Below the pieces are notes generated by a model, which was given only the letters and a program-made list of their open reading frames with translations, had not been told where the DNA came from and ran no database searches. This document shows, in pieces, positions 12,230 through 22,677 of a stretch of DNA of 64,000 nucleotides; position 1 is the first letter of the stretch, and each line of letters begins with the position of its first letter. A program made the translations under genes and the position numbers. Location of the stretch: positions 5,189,011-5,253,010 of the forward strand of contig JAQFVV010006221.1 in assembly GCA_028023455.1 (NCBI GenBank). The letters run 5' to 3'. This DNA is from Epiperipatus broadwayi. Lineage: Eukaryota > Onychophora > Udeonychophora > Euonychophora > Peripatidae.

Positions 12230-12640
12230 TTGGGTGGGGATGCTGTAGAAATTATAAAAGATAACATTATGGACAAATTTTAACATTGAAATTTGATTAT
12301 TTAAAGTAAGAATGATAAAAAATATAAAAATGGAAATTTACAGTAGTTTTAATCTATCAAAAAGTAAAATAATAACAGACATAAACAGGAAGTATAAAAA
12401 TAAATTTATTATATCAGTGTATAAAAAAGAAAATAGATTTAAATATAAAAAAGGGAGGGATTGGCAAATGTAAATGGTATTTAAACTATTAAGGTTGTAA
12501 TAAAAATGTTTCATATCTAGGAATAATAAAAAAAAATTAAAAACAAAAATAAAACATTTAAAAGTCAGAAATTCTATTATATACCTGCGTATGAAAAAAT
12601 GTAAACATTTAAATTTTGAGATAAAAATGCTGGAAAATGC
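12230..12640 (+). repeat. dispersed repeat family X, plus-strand copy
   Basis: It matches the reverse strand of 5335-5810. Shared blocks include AGTTTTAATCTATCAAAAAGT, ACATAAACAGGAAGTATAAA and a GAAAATAGATTT..A.AT run. The peptides SSFNLSKSK and DINRKYKNKF in one frame are conserved between copies. The protein is unidentified. It lies downstream of the Penelope-like RT fragment in the same orientation and could be part of that element. Confidence 0.5.
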
Positions 12641-12939
12641 TAGATCATATAAAAAGAGATTTTTTAAAGAAAATTTATAATTTTAATAAAACCCAGTTTT
12701 GCATATATTGTGTTTCTTATAAGACTTAACAGAAAATAAGCCTGGGCATGATTTTTCAGGATGCTAATAATATAAGCCATAGTTAAGATTGTCAGCCAGA
12801 TAGATGGCTTTTGTTTGCTCATTGAAACACACAAAGGATGTATTGAATTATAAAATAATAAATATATAAATAAACATTATTATTGACATTAATATTGTAA
12901 ATAAATGCTAGAATAATTGAATGGTACTTATGTATTTTC

Positions 12940-12990
12940 CTGATGAAGATTTTCAACAATTATAATACTATTTGTATTGAGAAACAGTTT
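12940..12990 (+). other. hammerhead-like motif relic
   Basis: CTGATGA (12940-12946) is followed 34 bases later by GAAAC (12981-12985) and A-GTT. The intervening bases can pair as TTTTCAA/TTGAGAAA-like arms. No stem I partner is evident, so at best this is a decayed ribozyme, possibly of the Penelope-like pseudo-LTR. Chance occurrence is not excluded. Confidence 0.25.
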
Positions 12991-13231
12991 TCACCGAAAT
13001 CTTGAATTTAAGGTAATCAATTTATTGCCTTTATGAATGATTTAACAACAAACTTAAAATTTTATATACCACAATCCAGTATATCAGACAATTCATAATT
13101 TCATTTATGTATTTTTAGATATTTATTTTATTTATATTTAATATTTAGATTTAGAATGCTTAGTTTAGTTTTAGAGTTTCATTATGGTAGCTTTTAAATA
13201 TTCAAGATAATAAAAAATTCATGGTACATTA

Positions 13232-13990
13232 TTAGATGTGATATGTTCGGTTATTTCCATCATCTATGAATGAATGTTGAATGTATAGAAAATTTTAAAC
13301 TTTATTTAAACTTTCCAAATACAAGCAACTTGTTAATAATAACACACAAATAAACAACACAGGTTAGTAATTACACAACGTTTCAAATAGTATTATTCTC
13401 CATTCTTCTTCAGGTGTTGCTGGCCAAGATGCACAGTGACGATATTCATTTAGAAGTTGAACTTGCTCCTTTAGATTCTTGAATACCGAATTTAAGACAA
13501 ATGCTCAAAGCAACTGAGCATTACTAACCTGTGTTATCTCTTTGTGTGTTATTATTAACAAGTTGTTTGTATTTGGAAAGTTTAAATAAAGTTTAACATT
13601 TTCTATGCATTCAACATTCAATCATAGATGATGGAAATAGCCAACATATCACATCTAATAATATACCATCATCACAAACCTTCAGTGTCTTTGATAGAAT
13701 AGCTCAGTTGGTTAAAGCATTTGCCTTAAATTCGATATTCAAGAATCTTAAAGGTGTGAGTTCAACTTCTAAGTGAATATTGTCACTCTGCATATAGGCC
13801 AGCAGCACCTGAAGAAGAGTGGAGAATAATATTACTTGAGATGTTGTGTAATTATTAACTTGTATTGTCTATTTGTGTGTTTTATTACTAACAAATTGTT
13901 TGTATTTGGAAAGTTTAAATAAAATTTAAAATTTTCTATACATTCAACATTCACTCATAAATGATGGAAATAGTCCAACATATCACATCT
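13232..13990. mobile_element. tandem/inverted SINE-like element with tRNA-like head and hammerhead-like core (family D)
   Basis: There are three units: an inverted one (13232-13525), a plus-strand partial unit (13526-13695) and a plus-strand unit (about 13700-13990), with a monomer period near 331 bp. The monomer head GAATAGCTCAGTTGGTTAAAG resembles a tRNA A box, with GTGAGTTCAACTTC at the B-box place. Downstream comes CTGAAGA (13809-13815 plus; 13407-13413 minus) and, in the minus unit, GAAACGTT (13377-13384) followed by GTGT that can pair with the ACAC before CTGAAGA. CUGANGA...GAAA is the hammerhead core. The plus unit has lost GAAAC (GAGAT). A tRNA-like promoter plus hammerhead recalls schistosome SMalpha retroposons. 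Confidence 0.6.
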
Positions 13991-14226
13991 AAAAAAAATT
14001 AGTTTAATTTGTCAAACATTTTTTTCCTCCTAAAAGATTTTAAATAATGGAAGTGATTTTAATAATCAAAGTTTAGCTTAAGTTAAATCAACAATTTTCC
14101 TTCTAAAGAAAAGTTTTTAAAAAGGATACTCAAGCAGGGCTATTACAAGTTATTTGGAAAGTATTTACAGAGTGCACAATTGATAACAAATGGACATGGT
14201 TGTGTCATATATGAATCTTCGCAATT

Positions 14227-14424
14227 AATACACTATGTGTTGTAATGGATTTACTTAATGTATACAGAAACATTTTTGTGCCTACATTTTTTTATTGCTT
14301 TTATGTGGTCAAATTCAATACACCCTGTATTGCAATGAATGTACTTGATGTGTACTTGTGAAATATAGAAACATTTTTTGAATTTTTGTGCCTGCATTTT
14401 TTGTTGCTTTTCTGTGGACAAATC
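14227..14424 (+). repeat. diverged tandem duplication, period about 90 bp
   Basis: AATACACTATGTGTTGTAATG...TTTTTGTGCCTACATTTTTT...GTGGTCAAAT is repeated with changes as AATACACCCTGTATTGCAATG...TTTTTGTGCCTGCATTTTTT...GTGGACAAAT. It lies just upstream of the transposase-like fragment and may be its non-coding end. Confidence 0.6.
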
Positions 14425-14509
14425 ATTTTTAATTGTAATCATTTTTGTTATCATTCCTGCTTCATAAGTCTTCAATTATCACTTGATTTAATGATAAATT
14501 TAAATGAAA

Positions 14510-14740
14510 GAATATTTTTATCCCCAGATAAAATGAGTGCAAAAAGGAAGAGCTATTCCAGCGAGTACAAGAGAGGTCTTGTGGAGGGTTCCCGGGGTAA
14601 GAATCTTATAACTTTCTGTAAAGAGAAGTACCTGAATAAAAGTACACTTTTGTACATGAAAAAATAAGACATCCCCACTACAGTATTTTTTGGAGCAAAA
14701 CTTAATATAAGACTGGGTCTTATTTCGGGGAAACACAATA
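14510..14740 (+). pseudogene. transposon fragment with pogo/psq-like helix-turn-helix start
   Basis: From 14532 the frame reads MSAKRKSYSSEYKRGLVEGS then FCKEKYLNKSTLL and ends at a stop. This is the style of the N-terminal DNA-binding helix-turn-helix of pogo/Tigger-like transposases (KRKSY..EYK). It is followed by AATATAAGACTGGGTCTTAT and TTCGGGGAAACAC (about 14709-14735), a motif common at ends of old DNA transposons. Only about 45 residues remain, so no catalytic domain is present. The family assignment rests on a short match. Confidence 0.4.
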
Positions 14741-15802
14741 GGAATAATGTTAAGAATTTAATCAATTATAAAGGAATAATTATAAATAATAAAAGGGATT
14801 TTTAAAAATAAAAAAAATTTAGAATATAAAAAGTTGATAAATATAAAAATATGTAAAAAAAAAAGAAGCTAAAATGATAAATTGTATGAAAAGATTATAT
14901 TATGTTGTGTAATGTATATATTATAAATAACTATATATTATAGAAATAAACATTGGAAATAACTCTACAGTATGCTTGAAATGTAGTAAGGGAAAAATGA
15001 ATAAATACATTAAAATGGAAATGATATTAAGAAGGAAAACAAGATTTTAAAAAGACAGTGTGTACAATTATTTTATTTTATATATATATAAATTAATGAC
15101 CATATTTGGAAAGAAAATGGTGGAATACTTAATAATAGAATCTATTAATGAAATATTAATTTATTAAATTGTAAATTGCCTTATAATCAGCCTTAATTCT
15201 AGCAAAAATGTTTTAGTTTTTGTGACTGATAATCACTCTCAAAAGAAAAACCTATTCAACAAATAGTGAGAAATAAGAAATAAAAATGGAAATAAATTTA
15301 AAAATGAAAAGGAATTAAAAAAAAAAAAAGTCTACATAGAAAAAGATAATTTTTTAAATATTGTATTGGAATGAATGAATATTGTTTAAAAATGGAATGG
15401 GATTATGTAAAGAATTCCTTATATGAATAAAAATCCCAAAATGTTGAATATAATTATTGTATTTTATATCCAAAATGCATTTTTTTAAATTCATGTAATA
15501 TATTTAATTCATCAGTATTATTTATCTATCTTTCATGAAAGATATAATAAAACAGCTACTACTAAAGCTCATATATTCTTTTAAAGAGGTTCTATAATTA
15601 CATATGATCTAATTATTTGATACTGATTTTTTTTCCTTTTAATACATTGTGATGCTTCTTTTCAAGAGGAAGTAAGAATGATTCAAAGATGTAGAAGAAA
15701 AGCTTAATAATTTTAAGGAGTAAAATAAGTATTTGGGGAATAGAGTAGAGATGAAGGGCTTGGAAAAAGTAATATGGTTTAGAGTGAAGAACTTTTTTTT
15801 TT

Positions 15803-15895
15803 TTCATATGTCAAATGCGTAGACGGGACAGTGAACCCCGGGCCAGCTGCTTGCAAGGCAGCTATGCTAACCACTAGGCCACCAACGCTTGATTT
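15803..15895 (-). mobile_element. tRNA-derived SINE, best preserved minus copy
   Basis: The minus strand reads GTTGGTGGCCTAGTGGTTAG (A box TGGCCTAGTGGTTAGCAT), CTGCCTTGCAAGCAGCTG, the B box GGGGTTCACTGTCCCG, then GCATTTGACATATG and an A tail. This is the same family as 6273-6368 and 21184-21293. The tRNA-like half is strong enough that a scanner might call a pseudo-tRNA. No clear flanking duplication was found. Confidence 0.85.
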
Positions 15896-16120
15896 CTTTG
15901 ACAGATAACTGACAATGATAACAAAATAGATCATAATACTGTAATTTCTGTTGTAGATTTATGGCTTCACCATATTAATTTTAACTGCCTCATATCTATT
16001 TTATTTTTTCCTAAAATTATGAAGTGAATTTACCAAAGATTTTAATTATAGATTTCAACTATTGTGTTTTTACCACATCATTTTACTTAATTCATATTTT
16101 ATACAATTGTTTTATACTTA

Positions 16121-16186
16121 AACAGGAAAAACTCTCCATACAGTAGTGCCAATCAGTGCAAGAAACAGTGATCACGTGATGTTTAG
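16121..16186. mobile_element. 66-bp micro-insertion of hammerhead element family A
   Basis: A perfect 14-bp duplication TTGTTTTATACTTA (16107-16120, 16187-16200) flanks 66 bases. The left half AACAGGAAAAACTCTCCATA.AGTAGTGCCA is the antisense tail of family A (compare 45676 and 46134). The right half GTGATCACGTGATGTTTAG is its sense-strand 3' end (compare 61995-62013). It is thus a severely truncated copy with an internal inversion, the same arrangement as the larger insertions. Confidence 0.75.
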
Positions 16187-16654
16187 TTGTTTTATACTTA
16201 TCAGCCAGGGAGCAGGATATGAAAATATCTTTTTAACAAATAAAAATAAGCACTTCAAGGTATCATATAAGATGTTCACACAGCATGAAGTGAGCAAGAA
16301 TCAAACACTGTAATGACACCATAATCACATTGTTTAAATTTTTTATACTTTATACATGCTGAAAATTGTTTGAGCTTATGTAGTAGAATTTTGCATCTAA
16401 TTCTCTAGATTATTAGATTAAATTTGTTATTACTATCATATAATTCTTTTTTTTTTTTTTTTTTTTCTGGAATTCATTAATTAATAATCCTGAATGTGTT
16501 TGTGTTATTTAATGTTTAAATTTCAATGGATTTGTAAATACAGTAGTCTTTTCTTCTCTCTGTATTCATGACCTTAAAATCTATACTTAGATACATATGT
16601 ACACTTTCATCATGTCTATAATAGAAATTTATTTGTGAATAAAATTAAATATTG

Positions 16655-17415
16655 TTACATTTTTATTTACCATTGTCAAACTCACTCCACTCACAACTTT
16701 GACACCATCAACTTCAGATAAATACAATAATGATTATTACTGATCATTTTCTAAACTAGAGATTATCTCTAGCACAGATATTAACTTTAAATCTCTGTTA
16801 AAAATTAATATATCTGATTTTTTACTTTTAGACATACACACAGTTGGAATTATTCATATTTATTTTTTCCATGTGTAATATCTTTAGAGATATATTAAAC
16901 AACCTCCATACTTCTCCATTCTTTTTAAATTCACATAAATAAAGATATAATAAAAGACAAATGACTCCCAAGATGCATTTCATGCTGAATCAGTACTCAT
17001 CAGTTGGCCCAGATCACTATCTCCCATGTATATCTATTATATGAAGAGTATTTATCTATAGTAAATTGTTACATTTTTATTTAGCCATTGTCAAATTCAC
17101 TCCACTCACGACTTTGACACTATCCACCTCAGATAAATACAATGCAGTACTAGAGATAATCTCTAGTTTAGAAAATGATTAGTAATAATCATTAGTATAT
17201 TTATGTGAGCTGAATGGTGTCAAAGTTGTGAGTGGAGTGAATTCGACAATGGTAAATAAAAATGTAACAATTTACTATTGATAAATACTCTTCATATAAT
17301 AGAGATATATATAGGAGATAGTGATCTGGACCAACTGATGAATGCTGGTTCAGCATGAAATACATCTTGGGGGTCATTTGTTTTTTATTGTATCTTTATT
17401 TATGTGACTTTAAAA
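16655..17415. repeat. palindromic repeat with extra arm
   Basis: About 16930-17415 is an inverted repeat with arms near 200 bp. The left arm starts CACATAAATAAAGATA.AATAAAA and the right arm ends with its complement. Inner blocks such as TTGACAATGGTAAATAAAAATG and GTGAGTGGAGTGAATT occur in both orientations, and the centre lies near 17170. A further arm-like copy precedes it at 16655-16800. The block GGACCAACTGATG is shared with 1322-1334. This is either a palindromic MITE or a head-to-head pair of SINE-like units. Confidence 0.65.
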
Positions 17416-17419
17416 AAAG

Positions 17420-18059
17420 GGAGAAAGTATGGAAGCTGTTTAATATATCTATAAAATTAAATATTTATATATATTAATAATTAAGACATTATGCAGATAA
17501 CTGACTGTTTTATTTTTACTTTAGTTATATAATTCCATTTAACTGAAGGAGGGAAATAAATTTAAGAAAGAATGTTCTTATAATTTTTTTTAAACAAAAT
17601 TATATTGAACTGCTAAGTGGAAAATGAAAAAACTGCTTACACTGAAATTCATTTTAAACCCAGTAAAAAAGGGAGAGAGAATTACTTAATTGAAAAAAAT
17701 ATTATTAAGCCAATTATCTCCCCATTACATTTAATTTTAGTAATATTTGAATTTAGCATTATTAAAATTAAGTGCAAATGTACAGATGATTTGCTTGATG
17801 TTGAATTAAATGCAATATTAAAAAAAGATGAATACTGTTTAAATAATAAAAATAAGTTGTTTTTATTTGTTTTATTTACTGCCATATAAATAATTTGCAT
17901 ATATAAAAATAGGTTTATATTTTACGATAAGTATTTTTATATACAATGTATACAAAACTATAGACAATGGAACTTTTTTACATTTTCAGCATATTTTGGA
18001 ATGAGGTGACAAATGGTAAAATAATAATAATAATTAGGCATTCCTTAAGCAAGCATGGC
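17420..18059. other. AT-rich spacer
   Basis: One open frame of 90 codons at 17617-17889 begins MENEKTAYTEIHF but has no recognisable domain and typical AT-driven composition. I do not call a gene. Confidence 0.4.
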
Positions 18060-20760
18060 TATTCAAATTTTAAAAAAAGGAAGAGAAGAAAACTGCTCCA
18101 GAAATGAATTTTGTGATGATTTGTACAAACCAATCTGTGAATCACAAATATGTTCATGTAGAACATGCTGGTCTATTTTTTCTGTTCGCTTGTTATTTTA
18201 CTATGTTGTTTTTTAATTTCTTCAGCAGAAAACTTTTCTTTCTGAAATACTGCAACACCATGTCTAATTATAGCTCATCAATATATTCTCTTCTCTGTCA
18301 TATCTTCCCAATGGAAACAATTGACATTGCACTTCTTCAAAATGTTTTTATGATAATCCTTATAGCACCCTTTTAGAAGGTCTTTCATTATTTATCACAT
18401 CCATCAAGCTGAAGAATATATTGATTGGTGATCTTGCCATTGTATTTTTAAAATATTATGGACTTTTCTTTCTAATGGCTTTATATTGGACTGATAGGTT
18501 GTCCAACTTTTAAAACATCCGTGCAATAAATTTGGTAAAGTAATAATTCTATATACAACTATCATAGTTGCAGTAGTTATTTCCTTTTGATGAAATATTC
18601 TATTTTTTAACTTGTTAAAAATCAGCAATACATTGGATTCTGTGTTGGAATAAGTCTACTTTTCTATTTATAAAACTACCAAGATATTTAAATTGGATTA
18701 GATTCTCAAGGTGATAACCATCCAAGCTAAAAGCAGCTGAGGATTTTTCTTCCATCATTGGTGATAAAGAACTAGTTTTTTTGAACCTTAATTAATAAAC
18801 CAAAGTGTTTATATTTTACATTTAAAACATTAAGAATATTCTGAAAATTGTCTTTTGTACTGGCAAAAATATCACAATCACCAGCTTGCTGTAAATGCTG
18901 AATCCAAAAATAAGTTAGTGTTTTCATATTTAATTCAAATTAAAAATTCAATCATCAAAAATGTATCATATCTTGATTCCTGTTTGATTAGGTCATCTAT
19001 AAACAATTGCAAAGTCTACTAGTATACAAATAGAAAATAATGTTGGAGTATGTACACATCCTTATGTAACATCAGTTTTCCTTTTAAATGCCCCAGACTT
19101 TCTACCTGTAGTAATATCATTTCATCTCATAGAAGTTGTATAATATGAATAAATTTTGGTGGGCAATCAATAATTTCAAACCATTTCAGAGACTTACCCT
19201 ATTATGCGAATCAAATGTCTTGATCAAATCAATAAAAGCAATCTACGAATCATTCCTTTGTTTCTAACACTTTTCTTGTAGTTGCCTGGCAACTGAAAAT
19301 ATGCTTATATTGTGCCGCTTGATTCTTTGAGACCACATTAAGTGGTAATCATTCATCTATAACTGGAAGCAAACTATTCAAAATTCTTGAAAGTATCTGC
19401 TTTGTTTTTTAAAATCGGAACAATAAAACTATTCTTAAGATTGGATGGTATAACTTCGCGAATCCATATATTCATAAAAAAATTTAATATTCTTGCAGCT
19501 AATATACCGCTACCATATTTTAAAACTTCTCTATGTATTTCATTAGGACCCACAGCTTTTATATTTTTATGATTACAAAAAGCTGTTTTGAATTCATTAA
19601 GTTGGATATCTTTTGCCCAAATTTGAATAAATAAAATGAATATGTCATGAAAAGTTATTATCTCAATTCTTGTATCATTATTTAAAAGATGATCATAATA
19701 TTCATTTCACCTGTTCAAAATATTATCATCATATAGTGCCATTGCTGGATTTATTAGGATTGTGATATTGTTTCTCAGATACACATGTTGCTTTCAATAT
19801 ATCAATAAAAGATTTAGAATAATCACGATCAGCAAAAGTCTGTATTTTCTTTGCAGTTTAATCCCTTTTTAAATCTTTTTATCATCATTGAACTTCTGCC
19901 TTCAGATCTTTATATTTGTTATGAAGTTTCACATTTAATCTATTGTTCTGCCAAGCAGAAAATGCCACAGGTTTTTTAAAATTAAATCACTAATATTTTA
20001 TGATCATTTTCAGAATGTCAGTCATGATTTTTCCTTTTAGTGAGTCCAAGAATAGATTTATCTGCATTCATAACACACTTCTTAATTAAGATAATTCCAT
20101 GCTTTACTAATATGACAGTCCTGAAGATCCAAATTAAGAATTTTAATGCTTAACAACTGTTGAAATTTAGTATATATAGCAGATTCTTTCCAAGAATGAA
20201 AATCAATTTTCTTGTGAATATGATTGGAGTAATATCTATTTTTTAATGCAACTATCATTTTAATAGTTATGTGTATTAATCTATGATCTGACCAACAATA
20301 TGTGCTTGTAAGTGTTGTGAACTTCTCTTGGATTCTTACAATCTATTAAATGCTATTGTTTTGAATGTGGATACATTTACATTCCTTTATAGCAGTTTTT
20401 CTGCCTAAACAAAGTATTTAATAGTCAATTCATGTGTTGTTCATAAATTCAATAACAAACCATTTGAATTTACAGCACCAATTCCATTATTTCTAATAAC
20501 TTTTAGACAAATGTCTACTATTTGTATCAACACGGGCATTAAGGTTTCCAATAAAAAAAATTGATCTTGTAATCGTATTGTAATAATCCTATCCAACAAG
20601 GAATAAAAGCTTTTTTTCTCTCTGAATTTTCTGAATCTAAGGTTGGAGCATAGGTACTAATAAAATAAGCATTAATACCATAAAGCAAGGCAAGTTTTAG
20701 CAGCCTTAGCAGAAGGAATTTCAACAATAGAGGATACAAATTAGACTGTAACTAATGTGG
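18060..20760 (-). pseudogene. second non-LTR retrotransposon lineage, endonuclease-RT remnant
   Basis: The minus-strand order is intact though full of stops and shifts. The endonuclease block FISTYAPTLDSENSERKKAF lies near 20680-20620. RT palm traces lie between 19700 and 19000. LPNLLHGC...WTTYQSNIKPLERK and KIQWQDHQS lie at 18560-18410. A C-terminal block CFHWEDMTEKR, HGVAVFQKEKF and a degenerate zinc-finger tail with ICDSQIGLYKS lie at about 18330-18120. This architecture (EEP endonuclease, RT, LL.GC..WT, final C2H2-like SRIGLYSH tail) is common in invertebrate LINEs and is distinct from the RTE copies. The clade is not assigned. Confidence 0.7.
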
Positions 20761-20765
20761 AAACC

Positions 20766-21596
20766 CCCACTGAGCCATACATAATCTAACCATCAGCAAA
20801 CGTAAGTATAGAATGAGCCACTTATATTTTAGTTTTGATCATATATAAGCATACCATTTACTGATGTACTTACATGCAAAATGTGATTTATATATATATT
20901 AACATAATTTCAGGGCAACTATAAGCTATTTTGAAATCACTAACTAATCAGAGTAAAAGCAAATGCAAGTATAGAATAAACCACCTATAATTTAGCAAGC
21001 ATTTACTGACGTACCTGCACACAGAGCGGGATTTATGTATACTAATGTAATTTCTGGACAACTATAAGCTATTCTGAATAGCTTATATTTGTCCTAAAAT
21101 TACTTTAGTATATATAAATCTCCCTTTGCATTTAAGTGCACCAGTAAATAGTTTGCTTATATACAGTCAAAGATAAAAAATAGTCAAGCGTTGTTAGCCG
21201 AGAGGTCAGCGCAGTTGCCTTGCAAGCAAGTAGTTGGTTGCAGACGGTTGTGGGTTCACCTCCCGGTCGATGCTATGACATATGGAAAAAAAAAGATAAA
21301 AAATAGGTGATTTAATCTATGCTAGTACTTTCACATTAGTTTCATCTATAAAGAAGTTATATTTCCATCTATTAATTGAGAATTAATTTAATATTTAGAG
21401 GTTATTAAATATGAGGCTCAGCCTTTCCTTCTAATTAATAGCTTGTACTTGTTTTGCAATTACATTAGTATTTATAAATCATGTTCTGCATGTGAATACA
21501 TTAGTAAATGGTATGCTTATACAGCTAAAGTATAAGTGGCTCACTATACTTACATTTTCTGATAGTTTACATATGGATCACTGAGGGTTTTCAGTA
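20766..21596. repeat. large inverted duplication of ~160-bp units
   Basis: The block GCA-AGTATAGAAT..-CCACCTATA / CCATTTACTGA.GTAC.T.CA occurs directly at about 20795-20930 and 20960-21065. It then occurs inverted at about 21070-21175 and 21430-21575. The centre is the palindrome GACAACTATAAGCTATTC / TGAATAGCTTATATTTGTC (about 21057-21096). The outer edges also mirror each other (AAACCC..CA.TGA.CCATA). A SINE sits inside the inverted half. Direct plus inverted units resemble the tandem/inverted elements elsewhere, but no flanking duplication was found. Confidence 0.6.
21184..21293 (+). mobile_element. tRNA-derived SINE with 13-bp target duplication
   Basis: A tRNA-like head (GTTGTTAGCCGAGAGGTCAG), the B box GTGGGTTCACCTCCCGG, the body end GACATATGG and an A tail are all present. 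The perfect duplication AGATAAAAAATAG lies at 21171-21183 and 21294-21306. It is nested in the inverted duplication, so it is the younger insertion. Confidence 0.88.
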
Positions 21597-22433
21597 TTTC
21601 TATATTAGTTTCATCTATATTCGAGCTATCAAAAAGTTGAAATTAGATTATAGTAAACCAAACACCATGCATTCTTTCACTAACTGTCCAGCCTTTCCAA
21701 AAACAACTCTCTCTATTAAACTTCATTCTTCTGGGAAACAAGTTTCACAAAGAGCAGTTATTTTCAATCTTAAATCTTGACAGCTCCTTAGTCATTAATG
21801 CATTCCTCCATTCTGGTTTTGAAGAGTTTGTATAAGTAGTGTTAGGACTTTCCAAGTAATTATATTTAAAAAAAAAAAAATTATAATACTTAATTTTTAG
21901 TATTGGCACTGACTCTTTCTTTATCACTACTACTGATATTATTATTATTCTTATTATTTCTATGATAAAACGAGTAACCTACCAGACAAAACAACCTAAC
22001 CAAATTTTGTGAGAAATGGCCATTTTTAGACTACATATTGTTGCAATTTACTTGTAACAGTTTATGATCGTAGCACCCAGCAATTGTTAGGTGAATTAAA
22101 GAAAAAAAAAATTTAAATTTATTTTTTATTAATTTATAATTTTTTTATTTAATATATTTTTGAATTGCAGATAGCTTAAATCTTTGAGCATGGATATTAT
22201 ATATAAAGATTGGGTGTTGTTAGTTATTTGGTTTTTTAACTTTTATATTTATTCTTTTATAGCTCAATTGCTTTTATTGAATTATTTTTATTAATGCCAT
22301 TTTTGTTTATGAGTAAAATTTGGTTTTTAATATATTTTTTAATAATTCAATAAATTTTGTTGTACAACATATAAAAATTATATTTTTTTTTAAAAAATCT
22401 AATTTTGATTTTTTTTTAATCAAAATATTTTAG
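21597..22433. other. AT-rich sequence upstream of the first recognised PTTG1IP exon
   Basis: No upstream exon (signal peptide or first Cys pairs) could be identified here or further left. The 3' part is T-rich and ends in a usable acceptor. Confidence 0.45.
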
Positions 22434-22530
22434 TGTTACTGGTGCAATACAAATAATCTTTGTGAATATTATAATTCTATAATGCCCAAAGATTGCTCTT
22501 TATCAAAAGCAAGATGGGGAGTATGTTGGG
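22434..22530 (+). CDS. PTTG1IP: PTTG1IP homologue, exon encoding Cys-rich ectodomain end
   Basis: The acceptor TATTTTAG precedes a 97-nt exon and GTAAGT follows it. It translates to CYWCNTNNLCEYYNS then DCSLSKARWGVCW and ends in phase 1. The CxWCxxNxxC spacing and the invariant-looking ARWGVCW are diagnostic of PTTG1IP, a type I membrane glycoprotein that binds securin (PTTG1) and helps it enter the nucleus in mammals. Whether this homologue does the same is unknown. The phase joins exactly to 30876 (G + TA gives Val of WVNF). N-terminal exons with the signal peptide and earlier cysteines are not visible and are probably upstream of the window. Confidence 0.9.
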
Positions 22531-22677
22531 GTAAGTAAAAAAAAAATTACTTTTTTTTTTTTTGGAATGTGAAATTTTACAATTATGAAACTATAAAATA
22601 TTTATTACTCATGTATTATTTAAATTTATCAATACATTTTAAGCATACAGAATCCTCGGATATTCTAATTATTAGTA

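Noticed and set aside
15803-15895. Genuine tRNA gene
   Set aside because: A and B boxes are good but no cloverleaf with a proper acceptor stem forms, and an A tail and sister copies show that it is a SINE.
17617-17889. 90-codon plus-strand frame starting MENEKTAYTEIHF
   Set aside because: No recognisable domain, no neighbouring exon signals, composition as expected for AT-rich DNA.
18104-18376. 90-codon plus-strand frame rich in Phe
   Set aside because: It is antisense to the C-terminal part of the minus-strand LINE, which explains the conservation.
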